Under the pieces are notes generated by a model. That model made no database searches. It was not told the origin of the DNA and saw nothing but the letters and a program-made list of their open reading frames with translations. This document shows positions 20,350-33,150 of a stretch of 64,000 nt of DNA, one piece after another. Position 1 is the stretch's first letter. Each line of letters opens with the position of its first letter. This DNA comes from Bimuria novae-zelandiae CBS 107.79 (Eukaryota > Ascomycota > Dothideomycetes > Pleosporales > Didymosphaeriaceae), in contig ML976742.1 in NCBI GenBank assembly GCA_010015655.1, forward strand, positions 147,150 to 211,149, in the 5' to 3' direction. The position numbers were made by a program, and so were the translations under genes.

Positions 20350-22317
20350 TCATCCAAAAGCGTATGGGGTTGGTACCTGGCTTGTTATGTGCAATTCCCC
20401 ATTATTGGACAACAGTTGGAAGTCCTCCAAGTCAAATAATGCGTTAGATTGAAAGAACGAATCCAATTCAGCGTGCATGAGAATGTCGCCAGCCTGGGAT
20501 GATTGAGGCCACTCTGCCATGTTGTCGGCCGGCGTTGATGGGAACGAACCTAGCGGCACAGAAGGACGGATGTCTTGTATGATTTGTACCTCCGGTAGCA
20601 GCGCTTCGGGTGTTGAAGGAGAATTCCTCCGATCTCCCGACTCCCATCTTTCAAAGAGCAGGTTAACAAACTCCTGTGTGGCGGAATTCAAGTAGGCCGG
20701 GAAATCCTCTTGTGGAGCATTAATGGGCTCAGGGAGACTGACTAAGATCTCTTCGACAATACTGGGACCTTCACTTTCCACAAAGGAAATGATGCGACGT
20801 AGTTCCTTTGACTCAAGGCCGTCTAAGTAGGGTGAGTCTGGAGTGGTGTCTCCGGGAAACAACATTTTGTAGATTTGATACCAATTTTCTTCTGGGGTCT
20901 GCTTCGGAGATATCTTCTTGGAAAGTTCTCTGTTCTGGCTCTCAGTGATTCCAGTCCATTGTACTTGAGTCTTTAGTTCGCAGGGTATCGCCAACCTTGA
21001 ATGCTCTACTCGATCGGCTTCACTGATGAACGTCATTGAGCATCGTTCGCAGTGAATCGGTGGCTGATGATACCGCTTGAGGTGGTATTTCACTCGCGAA
21101 ATATTCTTCAATACAGTCCTTCCGCACGACCGATGAACGTGGTGATCTTTCTTCTAGAAAGGACAGGCCCACAGCCGAGTTTGTTCTTTAATCGTCGCAG
21201 CTCTTTTGATTACAAGACGATTGCTATCTCTTCGCTCTTCGACGTCACTTCCATCGCGTTCTTGTCGAGGCCGCTTCCCTGAAACTTTAGCCGATGGTGA
21301 CGGATGTTTCCCACGGGAAGTGGGTTAGTTGCGGGCATCTACCGAAAACTGCGCCCTGATACTCGAGCCACGTCCGTTATCTCGGCACACGCGTGTATTT
21401 CCAGCTTCAGCTTCGCTCTGAGGACTCCATGTACTTGGGTCAGAGCAGAAACGCAGAATCAAACGTTGGGCTATCGCCGTCCTAATATCATATAAATCTT
21501 GGTTTCCAGGCTCCCAAGCTGGATCGGAATTGTCGAAAGATGAACTTTCAGAATCTGAATTGATCTCGATTTCGCCCATATAAGACCAGCTGGTAGGTTG
21601 CTCCATAATCACCGACGAAGACCAGACACTGTGCGGACTTTGCGGAGGAGATAGGGCCCTAGATATGTGATGACTCTCAGTCTCATGAGCTGGAGAGTTA
21701 TCTGGCGTCAGGCTAAAAAAGGTCTTGTGGTCGGAGATGAACGCGTCCTTGGAGCGGGGGAAGGCGGCTGTCGCAAGAAATGAGGCTACCTCTGAAGGAG
21801 AGACGGGTTCCTCGATACCATCAGGCTTCACGATTTCGAAAAATTCTTCTATGCTGTGAACTTCAGCAGCATCCGAAGAAGACTCAGGCGATTCCAGAGA
21901 GAAAGTGGGTGTGGGATCGCGGCCGGCAAGATAATCCTTGCCGATCAATGAAGCATCTTCCAGTTCGTCGGGGTCGTCTTCATCCTCAGACTCCTGTAGA
22001 GTTGTTGCATATGCGCGATTAGATCCAGTTGATGGCTGAGAGCTCGCAGCCCGCGACTGAGGTCTAGTGAAACGAAATCTCGGTCCGTTTCCAATAGGCT
22101 CAATACCTGACTGTGCCGGCGTGGATTGATGACTGAAAATCGTGCCCATCTTTCTGTCGCTCGCCGTTGTATGTATGAACCCAATTGGGGTTTTCGTCGG
22201 GTCCTCTTCGAGCCATCCACGTGAGACGCTGCCATGTTCGAAAGCTCTCTCGGTAGTTCCCACGGGTCTATCGTGAGATGAAGTCGCAGAAGAAGCTCCA
22301 GAGCCACTTACAGACAT
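20350..22317 (-). pseudogene. Fungal C2H2-type zinc-finger protein with in-frame stop
   Basis: Exons 22317-21363 and 21278-20350 join in frame (628 codons) using GTATCA and TTTCAG. The N-terminal half is acidic and Ser-rich, followed by a basic KRPRQERDGSD linker. The diagnostic fungal double C2H2-like region follows: ACPF-stop-KKDHHVHRSCGRTVL, then RVKYHLKRYHQPPIHCERCS and a TFISEADRVEH segment. The stop (TAG, 21156-21154) falls where relatives have an aromatic residue or Gln. A 60-nt in-phase intron ending at that TAG is conceivable, but it would delete the first zinc-binding Cys. Downstream coding continues 267 codons without another stop, so the break looks recent. Confidence 0.68.
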
Positions 22318-22779
22318 GGCGAGCTCTTTCAAGGTGCTAGTCGATTTCAAAGGCAAGAATGTCGCAGCAGTTGCTGTCGAAGCGTTCCACAATCACAATG
22401 ACTTGCGCAGAGTAGCATTTGGGTTTCTATGTGGTCGTATCTAGCGATATATCGGAATATTTGTGGGCTGTAGCACCGAAAGCTGCACAACACGGTCGTG
22501 CTGTTCGGTTTCGCGCTCAGCTGACGCCACATTATGAGCAGAGACAGGATGTCCAATCAGCTTCTGATTAATTTCACAGCCTTTTTTATCATTCGCACAC
22601 TGGTGCTGTCAGTAAGCTGGTCGAAACTGTGATTTAGTCTGCAACTTTTCATTGTTCATCGCTATGGTGTCGAGATACCGGCGTGATGGCTTTGAACGCT
22701 TCATGTCAATTACTTGAAAAAATATGATACTACAACCGGTTGTAGCTGCCCATAATCCAGTGTACCTATTAAACCTACG
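22318..22779. other. Intergenic region between divergent genes
   Basis: About 460 bp separating the C2H2 pseudogene start from a small plus-strand hypothetical gene. No specific signal recognised. Confidence 0.35.
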
Positions 22780-23387
22780 ATGGCAGTAACGAATGAAAGT
22801 AACCCAGCAGGAACGAGCACGGACCCAGAACTGGAGAACAGCAGGATTGTCAAACCACCACCGGTATACGTCCGTGTCGCCTTCAAGAGACAGCGGACCT
22901 TCCATACTGATTTGATCGAAACATCATCGGGTTCCAACGAAAGCGAAATCTTGCGTCTCTTGGAGCAATGCCCACGCCTGAGTCAGTGCCTTCTCGGGAA
23001 CTCTCTTCGCAAACTCCAAACACTCTTTTCATGCAAAAATGCTCAGCCGAAGTTGTCCACGTCGAAAATTTACGTACGCTCCTATGTGCAAATGAGTTGA
23101 TCCTAATGTGAGAACAGAAGGACCACGCCAGGCAGGAGCGGCCAGGACTCGCGTGCGAGGTTAGCGAAATTCAAACTATATCCAGACCCACATCAATAGA
23201 CGACTTAGACAGCGTCGAGAAGAGTATAGGCCTCTGCTGCGCGGTGACTACGCAGACCGAAGGGCAAGGGCAATCGTGGCTGATATTACGGCTGAGTTCT
23301 CGTCCTTGTCGCAAACTTGCTGTACTATGGCTGATCCGTGCCATTCTTTTAAGTGTTTTCGGGTGTATCGCGACGACCGTATTATGA
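22780..23387 (+). CDS. Hypothetical small protein, possibly tail-anchored
   Basis: I do not recognise this gene. ATG at 22780 opens a 98-codon exon (22780-23073). A 44-nt intron (GTACGC, CCTAATG branch site, AACAG) joins phase 0 to a second exon, 23118-23387, giving 187 residues. The composition is coding-like: PPPVYVRVAFKRQRTFHTDL in exon 1, RPTSIDDLDSVEKSIGLC in exon 2, and a hydrophobic end LAVLWLIRAILLSVFGCIA that could be a C-terminal membrane anchor. Another frame across 23166-23475 is also open, so the second exon is uncertain. Confidence 0.35.
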
Positions 23388-23831
23388 AAAGGCTGGACAT
23401 CGGTCTGAGTGTCGGGGGCGCTATGTTGGCGACATCTACGGCCTTGCAGTCGGTGTTGCTGCTGACGCAGCAATGAAGCCTAATGTAGTGGCCTGATAGA
23501 GTTGTACTTAGGGGTGAATGAACATCTGCAATAGAACCCAATAAAACTCACCAAAGCACAAGATGGACACTGCATATATCCTCGAGACCACTTACAGCAG
23601 TAAAACCCGCTATTCCCGCGAGTTGGCGTTCCGGTTCCGCATAGGTAACATTTTGCAGGGTCGCTTAAGGGGCTAGAGCCAATGAGATTCAATTGTGCGT
23701 AGGGGTCACTATATGCGCATGTGCCAAGAGGGACGCCTTGCGCCTTCCTTCTATATGTCGATCATTTCTTACCGACCATCATCTACCTCTTTCTGCTCTC
23801 GCTGTTCGTCGTAGTCGGCGAAAACTTCGTG
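23388..23831. other. Intergenic region upstream of the MFS gene
   Basis: About 440 bp, likely the MFS promoter. An in-frame extension of the MFS ORF up to 23721 exists but would put a hydrophobic stretch before the acidic N-terminus, so I start the gene at 23832. Confidence 0.35.
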
Positions 23832-25529
23832 ATGAGCGCTGCGAGCGAAAAGATGGGGCCCGAGGCGACGCCTGCACCCACAGGCGCATCTGGGAAAGAG
23901 ATAGGGAATGGGGAAGGAGCGATGGTAGAACAGAGTAGGAGTAACGGCGACGACGATATCGCGAGTGAGGAGGTCGTTGACTGGGCCGGAGAGGATGATA
24001 TCGAGAAGCCGATGAACTGGAAACGCAACCGAAAAGTCAAGAACATCGTCGTGATATGCTACAACACATTCCTGACGTACGTGTCCTTGTTCTGTTTTGG
24101 AGTTTTCATCCGTGCGTTTCTGCCAATCTGACCGGTTGCAGACCGCTTGGATCCACAATGTTCGCACCTGCAATCGGACAAGTAATGCTGACCTACCACT
24201 CCTCCAATCCGCTTCTGGCCAGCTTTGTGGTTTCGGTCTGGGTATTGGGCTACTTCTTTGGCCCACTTGTGCTTGGACCTCTGTCAGAGTTGTATGGTCG
24301 ACTGCCCGTGTATATTATTTGCAGTGGTTTATTCGTTCTCGCCAACGTGGCTACAGCACTCGCGCCTTCCTTAGGTTCTTTGATCTTCTTTCGGTTCCTG
24401 GCGGGCACGTTCGGAGCATCGCCTATTACCCTTGGCGCTGGTACGTTTGGAGATCTGATCAAACCACAATTTCGCGGAAGCGTGATTGCCGTTTGGTCGC
24501 TAGGCCCACTGCTAGGCCCGATACTTGGCCCGATCGCTGGTGGGTATCTTGGTGAAGATGCCGGCTGGAGATGGATCCTGCTGGGTGAGTAGATTTCCAG
24601 CGTTCGCGGGTGGTATGTGCTCATGCATACAGGTACTGGCCATTGCTGCAGGTGTTGGATGTATCGCGACAGTCATCTTTCAGAACGAAACATATCCGGT
24701 GATACTACTCGAACGCAGAGCTGCGAGGGTGCGAAAAGAGACCGGCAAGGAGAACGTGACATCAGCTCTGGCGGGTGCAAAGCAGAAGCCGAGTAAGGCA
24801 TTCTTGCGGTCTATCGTCAGGCCAATCAGGATGTTGTTCTTGAGCCCTATCGTCGCAAGCCTGAGTATCTTTCAGGGCATTGTATACGGTATGATGTATC
24901 TTCTCTTCACTACATTCCCCCTCGTGTTTCAGTCACAATACGGTTTCAGTACGGGAACGATTGGATTGACGTATCTCGGGATGGGTTTTGGATCTATAGT
25001 CGGTCTCGTATGGTGTGGTGTCTGGTCCGATAAGCTATACAAAAAGAAGGCCGCGGAAGGGGGAGGAGCCTGGAAGGCAGAGTATCGCTTGTTGCCGCTG
25101 ATATTTGGAGGTTTGTTTATTCCGGTCGGATTATTTTGGTACGGATGGGCTGCTCAAGCGAAAGTACACTGGATTATCCCAATCATAGGGACAGCCTTCA
25201 CGGGTGTCGGAGTGAATATGGTTATGGTAAGTCGATATTGCCCTTGACCAGAGCGCTGACGGACAAAAGGCTAGATGTGCATCATCACCTACATTATCGA
25301 TTCCTACCCTCTGTACGAAGCATCCGCTTCTGGAGCTCTCACCGCTGTGCGGTCTCTCATAGGCGCTCTTGTACCATTGTTCGGGCGCTCGATGTATCAG
25401 GGTCTGGGTCTTGGCTGGGGCAACAGCTTGCTCGGATTTCTGGCCCTGGCTTTGTGTCCCTTACCATGGCACTTCTTTCTATATGGTGAAAGAATACGGA
25501 CGAGCTCCAGGTTCCAGGTCAAAATGTGA
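23832..25529 (+). CDS. MFS transporter, multidrug (DHA1) type; splice site doubtful
   Basis: A 12-helix proton-coupled exporter of the plasma membrane; substrate unknown. The acidic cytosolic N-terminus ends with DWAGEDDIEKPMNWKRNRK, then helices follow. The signature GPLSELYGRLPVYIICSGLF and LGPIAGGYLGEDAGWRWILL are typical of fungal DHA1 transporters. Exons: 23832-24076, 24142-24584, about 24652-25226 and 25275-25529, 505 residues. The third junction is odd. GTGAGT (24585) to the natural acceptor (24632) is out of frame by one base; using TGCAG at 24651 restores frame but drops six residues of a helix. An extra G in CTGGGTGAGT would explain this. The stop codon overlaps the hAT target duplication. 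Confidence 0.8.
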
Positions 25530-25535
25530 TATCGG
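25528..25535. repeat. hAT target-site duplication, left copy
   Basis: GATATCGG immediately precedes the hAT terminus CAGAGTTGTC and is repeated exactly at 35891-35898. It supplies the last two bases of the MFS stop codon. Confidence 0.9.
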
Positions 25536-25860
25536 CAGAGTTGTCAACAAACAAAACAAACAATATTTGAAGCTGAGTTTTGCTTTGTTTGACGATTTTA
25601 TGGTGTTGTAGTTTGTTTGTTTAATTTTGATAGACTGTAGGGGTGCTTTTGTTTAAATTGTTTATTTGAATTTTAAGAAGCTAGAGACTGTAAAAGGTAA
25701 TTTATATAGTAATTACTGTGGCGACTCCTTCTACTCCTCTATCCTAAAGCTTTTAATAAGCGTTTCTTTACAGTACTTTACTACTGCTATCGCGCTTAGA
25801 GGCTTAAAACCTGCCCTTATCCATCGCTGCGTACATATAAGAGTAGCCAGTAACTGTAAG

Positions 25861-25955
25861 CTTATTTTCCGCCTCTATGGGTCCATTATATCGCCAGTAC
25901 CTAAGAAGACTCTTTCACAGTCGCTACTAGAGGCAGGAATTAAGAGTAAGTTAAT
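25861..25955 (-). pseudogene. hAT transposase C-terminal dimerisation motif remnant
   Basis: The minus strand reads LLLIPASSSDCERVFLGTGD then IMDP, a stop and RRKIS. It matches the hATC dimerisation domain, whose core is a SIPASSS-x2-ER-x-FS pattern. Ser-to-Leu and the stop are RIP-type changes. N-terminal parts of the same gene are traceable beyond the gypsy insertion near 35.3-35.4 kb (PPNTPPT...ASPRQNMQLAIPEA). Confidence 0.78.
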
Positions 25956-27808
25956 TACAAGCTATAAAAGATATAGGTCCTTTAGCTTTAACCTAAGCTA
26001 GTACTATATAGCTATAACGCCTATTTTATGTTATTAAGCTGTCTATAGTAGCTCTTCTAGCTACTAATTATACTTATTCTTCGCTACCTTAGTGCACTCG
26101 CGATTGCTAGCGTTAAGTATAAAGTTAATAGCGTTGTTAAAGCTACTTATTAAGGGCTTTAGTAGTGTAACTAGTGTTATAGTTACGGCGTTAGCAGGCT
26201 TATAGGCTATCTATAGTTGCAGAAACTGCGCGTGGCAGCGATTGTAGACCTTAGGTTTATACTGCTATAAACGCTTGCAGTATGTCTTATAGCGTAGGTA
26301 AAGTGCTATAGTAGTGTAGTAAATAAGTGCTTTAAGTAGCTTTTTAAAGTATTTAATTGCTTTCTTCTTCGCGGCGCGTAGGTTAATTAGCAGGTAGTCT
26401 TTAGGCGCCTTAGTTAGGGTAAAGTTAACGCCTTTATAAGACTTAAGGCGGGCATCTAGCTTAGTAATTATAAACTTTAATATAGGAATTACCTCGTACA
26501 GCGCGCTATAATGACCGCTTTTACCATAGCCTTAGAGGCGATTAGTTACAAACTTAAGCGACTATAGTATAGCGATATAGTCGTTAATAACTGCCTAATC
26601 TATAGCTATAAGCCTTATTAACCTTATCTATCGCAGTGCTAATAAAAGCTTGTTACTGCAAGTTCGCGCAGTAGAGTTAGCTACTTTAGTCTCTATTATG
26701 TAGTAATTAGTATACGAGGTAATGGCTTGTTAAAGCTTAACCCCACGCTTAAGTGCACTATAATAGCTATTCTAGCGCGTAACTACAGGCTTAACTGGCT
26801 TGCGTATGCTAATAGAGACAGCGCTTTAAGGCATCTCTTTTATAGCCTGCCGCTAATAGCTTATAAAGAGGCTGTACTAATTTAGCGTGTTAATATAGTT
26901 TATTACATTAAAGAAGACGCCTAATAGTCTATCCTTTTACTACTCTTTTATATAAAACTCTTCCTCTTTTATATTCTTAGGCTTGTTCTTGTACGCGTCG
27001 GCGTCGCGACTAAACATAATTATTTAGCTAATAAGGTTAAGTATATAGCAAGCGTAGTAGAGGCGTTATTTAATACTATTAAAGTTATATATTATAGCAA
27101 GTTTATTAATAGTAGTGTTGTTATTAGCAGCGTTATTAAGTATAAAGTACCTAAGTTTATTGCGATTGATGCTAAAGTATTCTAGGATAGCAGCAATAGT
27201 GTTAGCGATAGCCTTGTCAGAGTAAGCATCTATAACTTGTGGCAGCGCTATAGGCAGGTTAATTATCGCGCCTTTATAGTTAACGTAGTGCGCAACTATA
27301 GTAAAGAAGCCATGTTTACCGCCTTTAGTAGTCTACCTATTAAAGCTTATATATACTTTACTCTCTACCTCCGCTAACGCGCGCACCACTTACGGCTTTA
27401 TATAATTATAAAGCTTTATTACAAAGCTTGCTACGCTGTTATAAGAGCTCTATAGCGCTACCTCTACCTTAGGGTTAGCAAATCTTATTATCTTATAGAA
27501 AGCTAGTGTTTTAAACTCGCGGAGAGCTCTATTGTTATTAACTAGCTAAAGTATAGCTACCTATTAAAAGCCGTATACGTTAAAGTTACCTAGTTCGTTG
27601 AAGGTCTCTATAGTGATTTTAAGGCTACCCTTAGTAGTAAATTATAGTAATATTTAACTAGATTTACGCGTAGGCTTGCGGGCAATAGGGCCGTCTTTAT
27701 AGACTTAATAGCCAGGTTTATTTTAGGCAAGATGTTGTATAGTAGCGCTAGTTAACTTTGTTATTTAGTATATAGCCCTAGGGAGATTGCGCGTGTGGCA
27801 GTACCTAC

Positions 27809-27981
27809 TATCACGAGTCGTAGGTCGAGGGCCCTCGACGGCCCTAGTCCGCTCTAGACCGGCGCTATCCAGGCCTTCCGCCTATCTACTTCCCTCGCCG
27901 CAGCCCTTCTCTTCCCTCTCTAAGGGATCGCCTTAGTACTGTGGATAGACTAAGTCGCCCGTAGTTAGGGCGCTTTTTACA
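27809..27981 (+). repeat. 5' LTR of Ty3/gypsy element
   Basis: 173 bp, begins TATCACGAGTCG (the initial TG altered to TA) and ends CGCTTTTTACA. The 3' copy is exactly the same length, with about ten differences, all transitions. Confidence 0.93.
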
Positions 27982-28021
27982 ATACAATCCCTTACCCCCT
28001 TATATCTAATTCACCTGTACG

Positions 28022-31000
28022 ATGGAATCGACACGAAGAGTTACCCGCTAGATTTTAAAAATAGCAAGAGACCCTTAAAGCAGGTTACTACTTACAGGAC
28101 CCTCTAAATAAGAGCCTTTAATAGTTATAACGCCTATAGAAGACCTAACGACACCTATAGACCTAAAGGAAGACCCCCCTACCATTATAGGTAATAATAA
28201 TAACTAATAATTAGAGGAAGTTACCCTTTAAGAACGCCTAGGCGTGCTATAGCTCTAATAACGCATCTAGGAACTAGAGGCCTCCCTAATAGCAAAGCGT
28301 TACTAATCTAAAGGCAAGACCCTAGTTAGGAACGAGATAATAACTATTAGTATCTCTAATAACTCCCCGGAGCCTAAGGAGGGTCACGGCAACCCGGATA
28401 AGGCTAAAGATATAAGTAATAACCTATTAAGTAATAGCTTAATAGAGGACGCGTCCTTAAGCTTAGACAATACTAGTTAAGACTAATTTAGGGCCTTTAA
28501 AAGCATCCGACGCCCGCGAAAGAAGGATAAACAAGGCCAGGCCTACACTAGTCGCGATAAAGAACGTTAGATCTAAATAGTAGCTACTACCCTAGACGTA
28601 TAGCTACTAAAGCCGCTAGAACCCCCTTAATTTAAGGGTAGAGGTCGCAAGGAACTAAACTTATAGAAGAGGGCCTATAAAGACTATATTAACTTCTTAC
28701 TCGCCCTTAAAACTAATAAAGCGCAGGTTAGGTTCGCAGTAAGATACTTAGGAGATACATAACGTAACTACTAGAACTAAATAGTCGCCAAGATCCTAGA
28801 GCGGAAGCGACACAGGAAAGTCACCTAGGACCTTCTATAGCAGACTATAGTGGACTCCCTAGGATTAGCCTAGGAGCGAAAGAGTGCCGCTCGCCGAAGG
28901 ATTAAGGTAGCTAAATAAGGCAAGAAGACCCCCATAGAACTCCTTAACTACCTTAAGAACTAATAGGAGGAATACGACCTAGAGAAGGCCTTAGATAATA
29001 ATAATAAAGACTATATTAATAACTTCTACACGGCACTAGACAAGAAAATCTAAAAACGCCTTAAATAGTAGCTACGCGAATAGAAGAGCCTCTTTCACTT
29101 AAAAGCAAAGGTAAATATATATTAGTAAGCGTTAAAACCTTACAAGTTAAGGAAATAATGTATACATAATGTTAATAACGACTTCCTTAATAAGCTAGCC
29201 AACGAAAGGCGCGATCGAAAGCGATCTAGGTTAAATAATATAAGACTATACTAGAGACGCCACGATAGCGACCGTCGCGACAAGAATAGCAAGAAGAAGG
29301 CTTAGGTAGTAGAGGATAAGGACAAGGACTAATACTTCTACTACCACGAACCAGGCTATTATAAGGCGTCTTGTTCAAAGTACAAGGCCGAGGCGGGGAA
29401 AGACAAGCTATAGACTAAGAGGCCTAATAGTCTACAGGCAAGATTAACTATAACAAGGGTTAATAATAACTAGTTGTAGTTGTAAGGACCCTTAGGGATA
29501 GGAGCAGTAGCTTACTAATTACGCTAGATAGTAAAGTACAGCACGAGGATAACTAATAATAGATTAAAGCCCTAGTAAACTACGGAGCTGAAGCGAATTT
29601 CGTTAGTAGTAATCTAATAAAGCGGTTAGGGGTTGTAGTAATAATAATAAAAGGCAAACGCTACGTGGCGCTGAATAGATAAGACTTAGGCGTTCTAGGC
29701 CAGGCGAAGCTCCCCTACACCATTATAGACAGTCGCGGTAAAACTAAGAGCGGTAGTTGCCTGTTTATAGTTAATAACATTAGTGGATTCGACATGGTCT
29801 TAGGAATGCCCTGGCTAGCAGAATAGAGCCCTATTATAAACTTCTATAACAAGACTATCCGCTTCGCCTATAGGAAGCGCAAATAGACTAAGATCTTTAC
29901 TAAATTAGTAGAAGAGTTCGCTGGCATGGCTAAAGATATAGTAAATAATTATTTTGTTATATATACCACCCTAAAGGACACATTAGGAGGCCCACCCGGG
30001 ACGCTACCTAAAGAATACCAGGGATGGTAGGAGGAAGCCTTCTTCGAAGAAGCCGCAAGTATTCTTACTAACCATGGCCCCCACGAGATAAAGATTGATA
30101 TCGAGGAAGGCAAGGAAGTGCCTTTTAGACCACTTTATAGTTTATTAGAGTTAGAGTTAGCAGTTCTGCGCGACTATATCTAAAAGAACCTTAAACAAGG
30201 CTTTATTTAACTATCGCGATTAAGCGCCGGGGCACTAATCCTTTTCGTAAAGAAAAAGGATGGAGGCCTCCGCCTCTGCGTTAACTACAGGGGACTAAAT
30301 ATAGTTATAATAAAGAACTAATACCTACTTCCCTTAATACAGGAATCCCTTAACTAACTAGGGGATGCCTAGATCTACACTAAACTAGACCTAAGGGACG
30401 CCTACTATCGCGTCCGAATTAGGGCAGGAGATGAATGGAAGACAGCCTTCTAAATAAGGTATAGATAGTACGAATATATAGTAATACCTTTTAGCTTAAT
30501 AAACGCGCCTGCAACCTTCTAAAGCCATATTAATAACACACTATTAGACCTTCTCGATATCTGCTGTATTATGTACCTCGACGATATTCTTATCTACTCT
30601 AAGACGAAAGAGGAACATATCTAGCACGTTTAGACGGTGCTAGAATGCCTTATTAAACGCTAGCTATACGCCAAACTGTCTAAATGCGAATTCTACACAC
30701 GCAAGGTGGGATACCTAGGCTTTATAGTATCCCTAGATAGCGTAGAGATAGAGGAGGACCACGTCGCCTCTATAAAAAATTAGCCTAAACTAAACTTAGT
30801 CTAAGTAGTTAGGATCTTCCTTGGCTTTACTAACTACTATTAAAGGTTTATAGAAGGATTCTCTTAAGTGGCAGCACCCCTTCACGCCCTAATAAGAAGG
30901 CTAGAGGGAGCCACTAAGGGCGGACAGCGATAGAGACTTAAGGAATTAGTTATAATAAGCCTACTAAAGCAGGCTAAGGCCTCCTTTTACTAGCTAAAAA

Positions 31001-33150
31001 AAAGCTTCATGCGAGGGCCCTTACTAGCCCACTTTAACCCTAAAAGACCCTTAAGAGTGGAAACCAACGCTTTAGGTTTCGCGATCTCGGGTATCTTAAG
31101 CCAACCGCAACTAGACAAATATAAGAAGCTATAATAGCACCTAGTTACTTTTTATTCGCGTAAGATAAACTAGGCAGAACAAAACTATAACACGCATAAT
31201 AGCGAGTTGCTAGTAATTATTAAAGCTTTTAAGCATTAGCAACACTACCTAGAGGGTGTTAGTAAGAAGGTTAAGCTTTTAACTAATCATGCTAACCTGC
31301 AAGGGTTTATATCTATAAAAGTCCTAACTAGATAGCAGGCAAGGTGGGCTAAATAGCTTACGACGTTTAATTTTAAAATTAAACACTATCTAGGAAAGAT
31401 AAATCCCGCTAACAGACTATTACGGAGACCTAACTACAAGTCGGAGGAGGAAATAAGCTTAGGCGGGATAGGCAGTTCTTAGTAAAGACTCCTTAAGGCC
31501 CTATAGCACAAGTTATAGCTAAAAGGCGACGCTTTAGACAAAGCAGGCGTAGCAGGTAGCCTATAGCTACTAAAGCAGGTAGGAAGCCCTAGACTAGTGG
31601 TAGCGATAAGGGTCGCTAGACCTAGAACGTTAGTAACTAAGGAGGTAGTAGTAAACGATTTAGCAAGCGCTCACCCCATAGTAGACCTATTAAAGAGAAA
31701 TAGCCAGGGGGACAAAACTATAGAACGAATCCTCTAGTACCTCTAAGGGCTAGAGATGGCAAAGCCGGAATGGCTAAAGCGCTAGATAATTGGACCGGCC
31801 AACCTATTACGGTACAAGAATAGGCTATACGTGCCACCTCTGGCGAGGGTACACGTCCTTTAATAATGCTATAATAACCCCCTCGCGGGCTATTTTAGCT
31901 TTATTAGGACTTTAGAGCTAGTGCTACGGGAGTTCTAGTAGCCTAGTGTCTAATAATACGTAAAAAACTATGTCTAGACCTGTTAAGCGTGCTCTAGGGC
32001 GAAACCTATCTAACACGCAACGCACGGCTAACTTAATAGCCTACTAGTTCTAAGGGGCATCTAAGAGGACATCGCTATAGACATAGTAATAGATCTACCT
32101 AAGAGTAAATTTAAAGCCTATCGTTATAACAGCATCCTAGTAATTATTAACTAGTTTTCTAAGATAGCACACTACATCCCCACGCGAAAGGACCTAAAGG
32201 TAGTAGAGCTAGCTAAGGTCTTTAAAAGAGAGGTTCTACGCCTACACGGCCCTCTAAAGTCGATAGTTACGGATAGAGGTAGCCTATTTATATTAGCTTA
32301 TTAGAGCACCTTTACTTAATATTTAAGAACTAAGTAACTTCTCTCTACTGCCTTCTACCCGCAGACAGACGGACAGACAGAACGATAGAACTAAACGCTT
32401 AAATAGTACCTTTAAGTGTTCTGTAACTACGAATAATCTAATTAGGCGGACCTTCTATTCGAAGTAGAATATTCGTATAATAATAGTATCTATAGCTCTA
32501 TAGGAGTGTCGCTATTTATTATAGTATATAGCCTAAATCTACTAATAGTAGGCCTGCCCCGAGAAGTACAGCTGCGCGGGTCGGTACCTATAGTAAGGGC
32601 CAGAGCGGTAGTTCTAGCCTAGACTAGGGCCTAGATAACCTAAGCAATCCTTAGGGCATAGGCGTACTAGGCGACGTGGTACAATAGGAAGCATAAGGCC
32701 CAAACCTTTATAGTAGGGGACATGGTATACCTCGACGCCCGCAACATACGGTTAACTAGGCCTAAAAAGAAACTTAACTATAAGTCCTAGGGTCCCTATA
32801 GGGTAAAACGGCGGATTAGTTAATAGGTATATGAGCTAGAGCTACTAAAGGACTTTAATATTTACCTAGTGTTCTATGTGTCTCTCCTAAACTAGGTAGC
32901 CCTAGAAGGACTGCTATAACAGGAGCAAAGCCCGCCTAAGGTTATTATACTATAAGCAAGGGAGGATATATACCTAATTAAAGGAATTAGATCTAGGGTA
33001 CTCTAAGACGGAGAATGGCTGTATGAAGTTAAGTGGAAAGGATACGATAGCGATAAGAACTAATAGTTATCTATAGAGGAGATCTCTAAAGGGGCGATAA
33101 AGCAGTTCCTAAAGGGCTTAGACAAGGAAACTAAAGGTCGCCCTAGATAA
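28022..33150 (+). pseudogene. gag-pol polyprotein remnant (chromovirus)
   Basis: ATG at 28022 precedes a RIP-broken gag. A CCHC-like zinc knuckle remains near 29335-29385 (YYHEPGYYKASCSKYK, first and histidine positions altered). The protease site reads ALVNYGAEANFVSSNLIKRL near 29565 (Asp-Ser changed). Reverse transcriptase keeps [17 protein letters not shown] near 30252 and an intact catalytic YLDDILIYS at 30574-30600. Integrase shows FYPQTDGQTER at 32353-32385. A chromodomain reads GEWLYEVKWKGYDSDKN near 33010-33060. Gag and pol appear to lie in one orientation, but stops make the frame relation unclear. Confidence 0.88.

Noticed and set aside
25666..26001. 111-codon plus-strand ORF in the hAT element
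   Set aside because: Antisense to the hATC remnant, produced by RIP-altered composition.
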